NCBI GenBank assembly: GCA_900110395.1
Contig: FODP01000013.1
Location: 62,001 to 126,000 of the forward strand
Length of the DNA stretch: 64,000 bases
Reading direction: 5' to 3'
Origin: Rhodospirillales bacterium URHD0017
GTDB lineage: Bacteria; Pseudomonadota; Alphaproteobacteria; Reyranellales; Reyranellaceae
The first letter of the stretch is position 1, and each line of letters starts with the position of its first letter. The position numbers and the translations under genes were made by a program. This document shows positions 9,351 through 17,035 of this stretch, one piece after another. Under the pieces are notes generated by a model. The model saw only the letters and a list, made by a program, of their open reading frames with translations. It was not told where the DNA came from and did no database searches.

Positions 9351-10426
9351 GTCTTAGTCCGAGGGGTATCCGAAAAGCCGACCGGCGCGGCGCTTCTGTC
9401 GTCGCCCACGGCCAAAACGCGGAAGAGGGTGCCCATTTGGTCGGGCGCGATCAAGCGAGCCGACGCCGCATCGATCGCTGCGCGCTGGGCCTCGCTGGCG
9501 CGGGCTTTCAGGGCCCCGGCGCGCTCGGCGATGCCCAGGCGGCGCAGGAAGTCGCCCTGGCCCACCGGGCCGAAGGTCGCCCGGCCGGTGGCGGCGGCCA
9601 AGGCGGCGAAGTCGACGTGGGCGCTGAGGTCGGTCTCGCCCGGCCGGTCGAGGATGTCGGCGCCGCGATGGCCGCGCACCGCCTGCAGCGAGGCGCCGAG
9701 CGCGCCGTCATGGCCGTAGTCGACGATCAGCGCCCAGCCTCCGTGGCGACCCAGCCGCTCGCCGATCGCGGCGGCGAGCGCCAGCCCGGCTTCGCAGATC
9801 TCGGCCTGGGCGCCGACGGGGGCGTCCGCCAGGGCCGAGGCGTAGGGCGTCACGCCGGGCGCCAGGGCCAGGCGCAGGCTGCCGTCGTCGGCCAGGCCCA
9901 CCATGCGCTCGCTCCAGCCGCGTGCGGTCTTCTCGAACTGGCGCACCGGCAGGGCGTCGAAGAACTCGTTGGCGACCAGCAGCATTGGTCCCTCGGGCAC
10001 GTCGTCGAAGCGCGCATGCCAGGTGGGCTTGAAGGCGGCGAGCGCCTGGCCCTGCAGGGCGCGCAGCGGCTCGTTGATCTCGACGAGATGAAGATCGAGG
10101 GCGGCATGGAAGCCCGGCACGCCGCGCGTGGCGCGCAAGGCATCGGCCATCAGGGTGCCCCGTCCCGGTCCGAGCTCGACCAGCCGCACGCCGGTTGGTC
10201 GTCCCATCGCCAGCCAGCGCTCGGCGAGCCAGGCGCCCAAAAGCTCGCCGAACATCTGGGAGATTTCCGGCGCCGTCGTGAAGTCGCCGGCTGCCCCGAC
10301 GGGCAGCGCCTTGCGGTAGTAGCCGAGGCGCGGATGGCCGAGCGCCTCGGCCGTGAAGTCGGCGAGCGAGATCGGACCGGTGAGCGCGATGCGTTGGGCG
10401 ATCAGCCGGCCGAGCTCGGTGCTCAC
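9347..10426 (-). CDS. MidA/NDUFAF7-type class I SAM-dependent methyltransferase
   Basis: About 359 residues of the DUF185 family, whose mitochondrial member NDUFAF7 dimethylates an arginine of a complex I subunit. Recognisable motifs are DFTAEALGHPRLGYYRK near the N-terminus, FTTAPEISQMFGELLGAW, the SAM loop VELGPGRGTLMADALRA, and VANEFFDALPVRQ. The open frame extends upstream through lgt, but a GTG at 10426 overlaps the lgt TGA and gives the family N-terminus. Linkage with lgt and pgeF is common in this lineage; a role in complex I assembly here is inference from the family. Confidence 0.88.
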   Translation of the reverse strand: MSTELGRLIAQRIALTGPISLADFTAEALGHPRLGYYRKALPVGAAGDFTTAPEISQMFGELLGAWLAERWLAMGRPTGVRLVELGPGRGTLMADALRATRGVPGFHAALDLHLVEINEPLRALQGQALAAFKPTWHARFDDVPEGPMLLVANEFFDALPVRQFEKTARGWSERMVGLADDGSLRLALAPGVTPYASALADAPVGAQAEICEAGLALAAAIGERLGRHGGWALIVDYGHDGALGASLQAVRGHRGADILDRPGETDLSAHVDFAALAAATGRATFGPVGQGDFLRRLGIAERAGALKARASEAQRAAIDAASARLIAPDQMGTLFRVLAVGDDRSAAPVGFSDTPRTKT

Positions 10427-11229
10427 GAAACTGGCGGCCGGGAGTACGCGCGGGTGATCAACCAGGCGCCGACGAACAGCAGCGGCACCGACAGCAGCAT
10501 GCCCATGGTGATGGGCCCCCACAGATAGCCGAGATGCGCGTCGGGCTCGCGGAACAGCTCGCCGACGATGCGGGCGACGCCGTATCCCGCGAAGAACACG
10601 CCGGTCAGCAGGCCCGGGCGACGACGGCCGTCGCTGAGGCGCCACACCAGCATCATCACGGCGAACAGCGCGATGCCCTCGAAGAAGGCCTGGTAGAGCT
10701 GGCTGGGATGGCGCGGCAGCGGCCCGCCGCGCGGGAACACCATGGCCCAGGCGACGTCGCTGGTGCGGCCCCACAGCTCGCCGTTGATGAAGTTGGCCAG
10801 CCGCCCGAAGAACAGGCCGATCGGCGACACGATGGCCAGAAGGTCGCCCAGCATGAACGGATCGGTCTTGTTGCGCAGCGAGAAGACGATGGTGGCGACG
10901 ATGACGCCCAGGAAGCCGCCATGGAACGACATGCCGCCTTCCCACAAGGTCAGGATGGCGAGCGGGTTCGCGAGATAGAAGCCCGGCTTGTAGAACAGCA
11001 CGTAGCCCAGCCGGCCGCCCAGGATGACGCCGAGCGCCGCCCACAGCAGGAAGTCGTCGATCTTGGCGGGTGTCATCACCTTGGGCGACTGTTCGCACAG
11101 CCGGCGGATGACCTGCCAGCCGATGACCAGGCCCGCGATATAGGCGAGCGCATACCAGCGGATGGCGAGCGGCCCGAGCTGGACCAGGACGGGATCGATC
11201 TCGGGGTAGGGGATGACGAGGAGGTTCAT
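10423..11229 (-). CDS. lgt: Prolipoprotein diacylglyceryl transferase
   Basis: A 268-residue integral membrane enzyme that transfers diacylglycerol from phosphatidylglycerol to the lipobox cysteine of prolipoproteins. Evidence is the N-terminal PEIDPVLVQLGPLAIRWYAL, the Lgt signature region GRLANFINGELWGR, and seven hydrophobic segments. A purine-rich box (CTCGTC complement aside, the start is the only ATG fitting the family) precedes MNLLVIPYP. First gene of an operon with the methyltransferase, pgeF and a lipoprotein. Confidence 0.96.
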   Translation of the reverse strand: MNLLVIPYPEIDPVLVQLGPLAIRWYALAYIAGLVIGWQVIRRLCEQSPKVMTPAKIDDFLLWAALGVILGGRLGYVLFYKPGFYLANPLAILTLWEGGMSFHGGFLGVIVATIVFSLRNKTDPFMLGDLLAIVSPIGLFFGRLANFINGELWGRTSDVAWAMVFPRGGPLPRHPSQLYQAFFEGIALFAVMMLVWRLSDGRRRPGLLTGVFFAGYGVARIVGELFREPDAHLGYLWGPITMGMLLSVPLLFVGAWLITRAYSRPPVS

Positions 11230-11257
11230 GGGGCCGTCGTTATAGCCCAGAATCGTC

Positions 11258-11286
11258 GCGGCGCCGGTCTGGGGGACCGGCGCCGC
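11258..11286. terminator. Perfect 12-bp hairpin between ybjN-like gene and lgt
   Basis: GCGGCGCCGGTC and its exact complement are separated by five bases. The hairpin lies downstream of the YbjN-like gene and upstream of lgt, both on the minus strand. There is no T-run, so factor-independent termination is not assured. Confidence 0.35.
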
Positions 11287-11361
11287 TGAGGACCATCCAA
11301 CGATACAGACTTATTGTTCGTCGTTACTTACGAGAGGGGGCGTCGGAGGGTCCTTTTCCGC

Positions 11362-11871
11362 TCAGGCTTCGCCGACCGTCTCGAGGATCGAGGCGGTCAA
11401 CGCGTCGAGGGGCGTCTTGCCGGCCCACACGACGTACTGAAAGGCGGGGTAGAAGCGCTCGCTTTCGCTGATCGCCACTTCGACCAGGTCGTTGAGCTGT
11501 TCGGGCATCAGGCCCGTGGTGCCACGCAAGGGGATGGCGTGGCGGAACATCGGCAGGCCTTCGTCGGTCCACAGGTCGAAGTGGCCGAGCCACATCTTCT
11601 CGTTGATCAACGCAAGCAGGACATGGATGTCGTTGTGCCGCTCGGTCGGGATGCGCACGTCGTAGGCGCAGGTGAAGTGCAGCGCCTCGACGTCGTCGCG
11701 CCAGCTGAAGAACATGCGGTAGTCGCACCAGCGGCCCGCCACTTCGACGGCGATCTCACGATCCGATGTGCGATCGAAGGGCCAATCGTTGGCGGAGACG
11801 ACCTTCTCGATCAACTCGAGCGGGTTGAGATCGACTTTTCGTCTGCTCCGCTCATGTCGCGATAACGCCAT
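11362..11871 (-). CDS. YbjN domain-containing protein
   Basis: A 169-residue cytoplasmic protein with the YbjN fold features (NPLELIEKVVSANDWPFDR, WRDDVEALHFTCAYD, INEKMWLGHFDLW), a type III secretion chaperone-like fold of uncertain role that is very common in Alphaproteobacteria. The start at 11871 has GGGGAG about nine bases upstream; an alternative ATG seven codons earlier is weaker. It appears to be transcribed alone, away from the cyanate operon. Confidence 0.85.
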   Translation of the reverse strand: MALSRHERSRRKVDLNPLELIEKVVSANDWPFDRTSDREIAVEVAGRWCDYRMFFSWRDDVEALHFTCAYDVRIPTERHNDIHVLLALINEKMWLGHFDLWTDEGLPMFRHAIPLRGTTGLMPEQLNDLVEVAISESERFYPAFQYVVWAGKTPLDALTASILETVGEA

Positions 11872-12178
11872 CGATACCCACTCCCCAACCATTTCCGCTG
11901 TGCGGCTCCGGATGAGCCATTCTTAAGGCGGCTGGCCGACATATCGTGGTGGGTACCCAACACCCCACAAGCGGTAGACTGCCACAATGGTGAGTCCCAT
12001 CGCAATAAGAAATCAGCCGGAAATCGGGGAAAGAGTCAGGGATTCCATTGATTTAATCCCCAGAGCTAAGATTCGAGTCCCAAAATTCCGCTTGTCGAAT
12101 CGCCCAAGTTTGCGCGCAATTTAGGCACATCGGGTATCGAGTCCGCACAATCGCCCGTTTTCCGAGGATCTGAAGCCC
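11872..12178. other. Intergenic region upstream of the cyanate operon
   Basis: No convincing gene. It holds an 18-bp imperfect palindrome at 11946-11963 (GTGGTGGGTACCCAACAC, one mismatched pair) and a perfect TTGCGCGCAA at 12110-12119. Either could bind an activator for the downstream sigma-54 promoter or a repressor of the divergent gene; neither matches the NtrC consensus closely. Confidence 0.4.
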
Positions 12179-12195
12179 TTGGCATGTGGCTTGCG
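12179..12195 (+). promoter_or_regulatory. Sigma-54 (RpoN) promoter of the cyanate operon
   Basis: TTGGCATGTGGCTTGCG matches the RpoN consensus YTGGCACG-N4-TTGCW at nearly every position, with the invariant GG and GC exactly ten bases apart. It lies 54 bp before the binding-protein start codon, leaving a normal leader. RpoN promoters of nitrogen-source genes are usually activated by NtrC under nitrogen limitation, which fits cyanate as a nitrogen source. Confidence 0.75.
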
Positions 12196-12248
12196 TTCGA
12201 AGCCTCCAAGACGCGCCGGCGGCGCCAACAAGGAGGAGGCTTCTAACC

Positions 12249-13607
12249 ATGTTCAAGGACCCGTTCGATCCCAAGACACTGCTGAGGCAGCGCTGCGGCT
12301 GCGGCGGCGACCATGCGCCGGCCGACCATGCCCGCCTGTCAGCCGTGCCGGCGAGCGACGAGCAGCGTTTCAGCCGGGTGGTCGATGCCGCGGTCCTGCG
12401 CGCGGTCTTCCCGGTCGATGCCCAGCGCCGGCTGTTCCTGAAGAAGGTCGGCGCGGCGACGGCGATGGCCGCCATCTCCTCGGTCTTCCCGTTGGCCTCG
12501 GCGCGCGACGCCTTCGCCCAGGGCGGCGCGCCGGAGAAGAAGGACCTCAAGGTCGGCTTCATCCCCATCACCTGCGCCACGCCCATCATCATGGCCCATC
12601 CGATGGGCTTCTATTCCAAGCAGGGGCTGAACGTCGAAGTGGTGAAGACGGCCGGCTGGGCGGTGATCCGCGACAAGTCGCTGGCCAAGGAATACGACGC
12701 CGCCCACATGCTCTCGCCGATGCCGCTCGCCATCTCGCTGGGCGTCGGCTCGAACCCGGTGCCGTGGACCATGCCGGCGATCGAGAACATCAACGGCCAG
12801 GCCATCACCTTGGCCATGAAGCACAAGGACAAGCGCAACCCCAAGGACTGGAAGGGCTTCCGCTTCGCCGTGCCGTTCGACTACTCGATGCACAACTACC
12901 TGCTGCGCTACTACGTGGCCGAGCACGGGCTCGATCCCGACAAGGACATCTCGATCCGCTCGGTGCCGCCGCCCGAGATGGTGGCCAACCTGCGGGCCGA
13001 CAATCTCGACGGCTATCTCGGGCCCGATCCGTTCAACCAGCGTGCCGTCTATGACGGCGTCGGCTTCATTCACATCCTCACCAAGGAGATGTGGGACGGC
13101 CATCCGTGCTGCGCCTTCGCTGTCAGCAAGGAATTCGCCAGCCAGAACCCCAACTCCTACCGCGCGCTCCTGAAGGCGATCATCGATGCCACGGCTTACG
13201 CCTCCAAGCTCGACAACCGTAAGGAGATCGCCAAGGCGATCGCGCCCCAGAACTACCTGAACCAACCCGAAACGGTGCTGGAGCAGATCCTGACCGGCAC
13301 CTATGCCGACGGCCTGGGGTCGGTGAAGAAGGATCCCAACCGCATCGACTTCGATCCGTTTCCCTGGAACCAGTTTGCCGTCTGGATTCTGACCCAGATG
13401 AAGCGCTGGGGTCAGCTCAAGGCCGACGTCGACTACGCCAAGGTCGCGTCCGACGTCTTCCTGGCGACCGACACCGCCAACATGATGAAGGAAATGGGCC
13501 TGACGCCGCCCGATCCGTCGAAGAAGACGATCGTGGTCATGGGCAAGGCCTTCGACCCGAGCAAGCCCGCCGCGTACGTCGACAGCTTCGCCATCAAGCG
13601 GACCTGA
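12249..13607 (+). CDS. cynA: Cyanate ABC transporter substrate-binding protein (NrtA/CmpA family)
   Basis: A 452-residue protein of the nitrate/bicarbonate/cyanate binding family. Unusually, about 60 residues precede the twin-arginine signal: RRLFLKK at residues 60-66 is followed by a hydrophobic stretch and a cleavage-like ARDAFAQ. A Cys-rich CGCGGDH patch occurs near residue 16. The mature domain begins LKVGFIPITCATPIIMAH, typical of NrtA/CmpA. A strong AAGGAGGAGG precedes the start at 12249; an ATG 21 codons upstream lacks one. Its place ahead of cyanase indicates cyanate as ligand, although nitrate-type relatives are similar in sequence. Confidence 0.85.
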   Translation: MFKDPFDPKTLLRQRCGCGGDHAPADHARLSAVPASDEQRFSRVVDAAVLRAVFPVDAQRRLFLKKVGAATAMAAISSVFPLASARDAFAQGGAPEKKDLKVGFIPITCATPIIMAHPMGFYSKQGLNVEVVKTAGWAVIRDKSLAKEYDAAHMLSPMPLAISLGVGSNPVPWTMPAIENINGQAITLAMKHKDKRNPKDWKGFRFAVPFDYSMHNYLLRYYVAEHGLDPDKDISIRSVPPPEMVANLRADNLDGYLGPDPFNQRAVYDGVGFIHILTKEMWDGHPCCAFAVSKEFASQNPNSYRALLKAIIDATAYASKLDNRKEIAKAIAPQNYLNQPETVLEQILTGTYADGLGSVKKDPNRIDFDPFPWNQFAVWILTQMKRWGQLKADVDYAKVASDVFLATDTANMMKEMGLTPPDPSKKTIVVMGKAFDPSKPAAYVDSFAIKRT

Positions 13608-13610
13608 GCC

Positions 13611-14465
13611 GTGACCGGCTTGAAGAACTCCCTCGGCCTGCGGGCCGCGTTGTTGTCGCTGCTGATTTTCCTCGGCGTCGTCGCGATCTGGCAGGTCGCG
13701 ACCATGCCGACAGCCGGCAGCGGCGCGGCAATGGATCCGGAATACGCCAAGCTGGTCGGCGCTGCCGCGGCGACCGGCTCGAAGTCAGCGATGCCGACGC
13801 CGGCCGACATCGGCGCGACGATCTGGAAGCACCTGACCGATCCATTCTACGTCCGCGGCTCCAACGACAAGGGCATCGGCATCCAGCTCGCCTATTCGCT
13901 GGGCCGGGTGCTGCTGGGCTTTGCCCTGGCCGCGCTGGTCGCGGTGCCGCTCGGCTTCCTGATCGGCATGTCACCGCTGGTCTATCGTGCGCTCGATCCC
14001 TTCATCCAGATCCTGAAGCCGGTGTCGCCGCTCGCCTGGATGCCGCTGGCGCTCTACACCATCAAGGACAGCGCCATCTCCTCGATCTTCGTGATCTTCA
14101 TCTGCTCGGTCTGGCCGATGCTGATCAACACCGCCTTCGGCGTGGCGAGCGTGCGGCGCGAATGGCTGAACGTGGCGCGCACGCTCGAGGTCGGGCCGTT
14201 CCGTACCGCCTTCAAGGTCATCCTGCCGGCAGCCGCCCCCACCATCATGACCGGCATGAGGATCTCGATCGGCATCGCCTGGCTGGTGATCGTCGCGGCC
14301 GAGATGCTCGTGGGCGGCACCGGCATCGGCTACTTCGTGTGGAACGAGTGGAACAACCTCTCGATCGCCAACATCGTCACCGCGATTCTGCTGATCGGCG
14401 TGGTCGGGCTGCTGCTCGACCAGGGGCTGGCGCGCCTCACCAAGCTCGTGACTTATCCGGAATAA
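13611..14465 (+). CDS. cynB: Cyanate ABC transporter permease (NrtB/CynB-like)
   Basis: A 284-residue inner-membrane permease of the nitrate/taurine/cyanate class. The N-terminal helix (AALLSLLIFLGVVAIWQVA) is followed by a periplasmic loop, then five membrane segments with the cytoplasmic coupling stretch RREWLNVARTLEVGPF. The start is GTG, three bases after the preceding stop. It would form the homodimeric channel energised by the ATPase encoded next. Confidence 0.88.
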   Translation: MTGLKNSLGLRAALLSLLIFLGVVAIWQVATMPTAGSGAAMDPEYAKLVGAAAATGSKSAMPTPADIGATIWKHLTDPFYVRGSNDKGIGIQLAYSLGRVLLGFALAALVAVPLGFLIGMSPLVYRALDPFIQILKPVSPLAWMPLALYTIKDSAISSIFVIFICSVWPMLINTAFGVASVRREWLNVARTLEVGPFRTAFKVILPAAAPTIMTGMRISIGIAWLVIVAAEMLVGGTGIGYFVWNEWNNLSIANIVTAILLIGVVGLLLDQGLARLTKLVTYPE

Positions 14466-14469
14466 GCCA

Positions 14470-15366
14470 ATGGAACGCCCCCTCATCAGCGTCGAGGGCC
14501 TGGCCCGTCGCTTCGGCGACAGCAACCAGCCCGCGGTGTTCGAGAACATCTGGTTCGGCATCGATCGCGGCGAGTTCGTCTGCCTGATTGGCCATTCCGG
14601 CTGCGGCAAGACCACCATCCTCAATGTGCTGGCCGGCCTCGACCAGCCGAGCGACGGCGCCGTCATCGTCGACAACCGCGAGATCGACGGCCCCAGCCTC
14701 GACCGCGCCGTGATCTTCCAGGGCCACGCCCTGCTGCCGTGGCTCTCGGTGATGGGCAACATCGCCTTCGCCGTCTCGTCGCGCTGGCCGTCATGGAACC
14801 GCGCCAAGGTGGCCGACCATGCCCGCAAGTTCATCGAGCTGGTCGGACTGAAAGGTGCGGAGGCCAAGAAGCCCTCGCAGCTCTCCGGTGGCATGAAGCA
14901 ACGGGTGGGCATCGCCCGCGCGCTCTCCATCCAGCCCAAGATGCTGCTGATGGACGAGCCGTTCAGCGCGCTCGATGCGTTGACCCGCGGCATGCTGCAG
15001 GACGAGGTGCTGCGCATCTGCGCCGACACCAACCAGACCGTGTTCATGATCACCCACGACGTCGACGAGGCGATCCTGCTCGCCGACAAGATCGTGCTGA
15101 TGACCAATGGGCCAGGGGCCAAGATCGCCGAGATCGTGGTCAACACCATGCCGCGCAACGAGCGGCATCGGAACGACCTGCACCGCCATCCGCAGTATTA
15201 CGCCATCCGCAATCATCTCGTGGAGTTCCTGGTGAACCGGTCGAAGGCCTTCGATCAGGAGATCGCGGACGGCAGCTACGACCCGCGCCGGCTGAAGCTG
15301 GTGAAGCCGGGCCTGGCCGCGGTCAATCCGCCGGCCGAAGTCGTGCCCCTCAGGCAAACGCACTAG
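14470..15366 (+). CDS. cynD: Cyanate ABC transporter ATP-binding protein
   Basis: A 298-residue ATPase of the nitrate/sulfonate/taurine type. Walker A GHSGCGKT is at residues 41-48, the signature is LSGGMKQRVGIA, Walker B is MLLMDEPFSALD, and the switch His is in ITHDVDEAI. The C-terminal extension (HRHPQYYAIRNHLVEFLV) resembles NrtD/CynD proteins. It starts four bases after the permease stop. Confidence 0.88.
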   Translation: MERPLISVEGLARRFGDSNQPAVFENIWFGIDRGEFVCLIGHSGCGKTTILNVLAGLDQPSDGAVIVDNREIDGPSLDRAVIFQGHALLPWLSVMGNIAFAVSSRWPSWNRAKVADHARKFIELVGLKGAEAKKPSQLSGGMKQRVGIARALSIQPKMLLMDEPFSALDALTRGMLQDEVLRICADTNQTVFMITHDVDEAILLADKIVLMTNGPGAKIAEIVVNTMPRNERHRNDLHRHPQYYAIRNHLVEFLVNRSKAFDQEIADGSYDPRRLKLVKPGLAAVNPPAEVVPLRQTH

Positions 15367-15404
15367 AGGCACGCACTGAAGAAGCAAACGACAGGAGACA
15401 CGCA

Positions 15405-15851
15405 ATGAAACGGGCAGACGTCACCGAGAAGATCCTCACCGCCAAGCGCCTGAAGGAGCTCACCTGGGAGGAGATCGCCAAGAAGATCGGCGGCGCCTCC
15501 AAGATCATCGTCACCGCGGCCTGCATGGGCCAGATGAAGATGACCAAGGAGCAGGCGACCAAGGCCGCCAAGCTGTTCGGCCTGGGCAAGGAAGAGACGC
15601 TGCTGCTGCAGGAGGTGCCGTATCGTGGGTCGCTGCCGCAGGTGCCGCCGACCGATCCGCTGATCTACCGCTTCTACGAGCTGGTGCAGGTCTACGGCAC
15701 GACCTGGAAGGAGCTGATCCAGGAGGAATTCGGCGACGGCATCATGTCGGCCATCGACTTCGACATGACCATGGAGCGCCAGCCCGACCAGAAGGGCGAT
15801 CGCGTGAAGATCGCCATGTCGGGCAAGTTCCTGGGGTACAAGACATACTGA
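15405..15851 (+). CDS. cynS: Cyanate hydratase (cyanase)
   Basis: A 148-residue enzyme that converts cyanate and bicarbonate to ammonia and CO2 (via carbamate), as a decamer. The catalytic triad of the family is present: Arg89 and Glu92 in YRFYEL and Ser115 in GIMSAIDF, matching E. coli Arg96, Glu99 and Ser122. The length is close to the E. coli enzyme (156). It is last in the operon with its own GACAGGAG box. The next gene converges from the other strand, with only 14 bp between stop codons. Confidence 0.97.
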   Translation: MKRADVTEKILTAKRLKELTWEEIAKKIGGASKIIVTAACMGQMKMTKEQATKAAKLFGLGKEETLLLQEVPYRGSLPQVPPTDPLIYRFYELVQVYGTTWKELIQEEFGDGIMSAIDFDMTMERQPDQKGDRVKIAMSGKFLGYKTY

Positions 15852-15865
15852 GCCAGAGACAGAGA

Positions 15866-17023
15866 TCAGTGCCAAACGCGTCGGGCTGTCTCGAGGATGA
15901 CCTCGAGCTTGCGCCATTGCTGGTCATGGCTGAGGTCGTTGCCCGACATGCCCGACGCGAAACCACATTGCGGGCTGATTGCGAGCTGGCCGATGTCGAT
16001 GAAGCGGCTGGCCTCCTCGATGCGGCGCAGCAAGGCGTCCACCGTCTCGACCTCGCCGGTCTTGGTCGTGACAAGCCCCAGCACGACAATCGGCGCCTGG
16101 CCCACCGGACCCTTGGGCACGAAGCGCAGCGGCTCGAAGCCGCCGGCGCGGGCGGTGTCGTACTCCAGCAGCAGGCGATCGAAGCGCAGGGTCGAGAACA
16201 GCTCCTCGGCGATGCCGTCGTAGGTGCCTTCGCGATGCCACATGCTGGCGCGGTTGCCGCGGCAGATGTGGATGCCGAACACGGCCTTGCCGGCGTGGCC
16301 GGCGACTACGGCGTTGGAAGCCTTTACGGCCCGCCGCAGGTTGGCCATGGGGTCCTCGCCGCTGGCGCGCATCCGCTCCAGGGTCGCGCGATCGACGTAG
16401 CCCGTGTAGCTCGGCTCATCGAGCTGCACGTAGAGGCAGCCCGCTTCGACCAGCTCGCCGACCATGCGGCTCTGGACGGCGACGACGTCGGCCAGGAAGG
16501 CGTCGGCGTTGTCGTAGGTGGGCTTCGACGCCGGCAGGTCGCACATCTGCGAGACTCGGTCCGGCCCCATCAGCATGGCCTTGCCCGGTGTCGTGGCGAA
16601 CGAGGCGAGGCGGCGATATTCGCCGAGCGGGAAGTTGCTCCTGAGCCGCAGCCTCGCCGTGGCCGGCGTCTTGTAGCTCTGGACGGCGTCGGCGCCGAGC
16701 GTGTTCGCCCGCTCGTGCTCGTGACGCATCGCTGGGTTGGCGAGGAACGACTGCCACGACGCCTCGTCCAGCGCCCAACCCTCGATCTGGCTGAAGCTGA
16801 CGTGCCAGTTGATGCGGCCGAACTCGCCGTCGGTCACGATCGGGAGGCCGATCGCCTGCTGCTTGGCGACGACGTCGCGGACGGCGCGCTCGACCAGCGC
16901 ATCGAGGGCGCTTCGTGTGATCTCGCCTTTGGCACAGGAGAGAAATGAGTCGATGAGCGCGGCGGGGCGCAGCAGGCTCCCGACCTGATCGACGCGCAGT
17001 CCGAGAAGGTCAGCCCGCCGCAT
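15866..17023 (-). CDS. MetE C-terminal-like (cobalamin-independent methionine synthase family) methyltransferase
   Basis: A 385-residue single-domain protein related to the catalytic half of MetE. It keeps the likely zinc ligands: His and Cys in GIHICRGN, Glu in LLLEYD and Cys in SPQCGF. The N-terminus has QVGSLLRP and VTDGEFGR, as in the YxjG/YxjH-like group. The full-length MetE N-terminal half is absent, so the methyl donor may not be folate-polyglutamate. It follows the hydantoinase B gene by 12 bp, probably in one operon, suggesting action on a thiol or selenol product of that pathway; this is inference. Confidence 0.85.
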   Translation of the reverse strand: MRRADLLGLRVDQVGSLLRPAALIDSFLSCAKGEITRSALDALVERAVRDVVAKQQAIGLPIVTDGEFGRINWHVSFSQIEGWALDEASWQSFLANPAMRHEHERANTLGADAVQSYKTPATARLRLRSNFPLGEYRRLASFATTPGKAMLMGPDRVSQMCDLPASKPTYDNADAFLADVVAVQSRMVGELVEAGCLYVQLDEPSYTGYVDRATLERMRASGEDPMANLRRAVKASNAVVAGHAGKAVFGIHICRGNRASMWHREGTYDGIAEELFSTLRFDRLLLEYDTARAGGFEPLRFVPKGPVGQAPIVVLGLVTTKTGEVETVDALLRRIEEASRFIDIGQLAISPQCGFASGMSGNDLSHDQQWRKLEVILETARRVWH

Positions 17024-17035
17024 GGGTTGGCGCGG

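Noticed and set aside
11258..11286. Strong rho-independent terminator before lgt
   Set aside because: The stem is perfect but neither strand has a T-run; listed only as a low-confidence hairpin.
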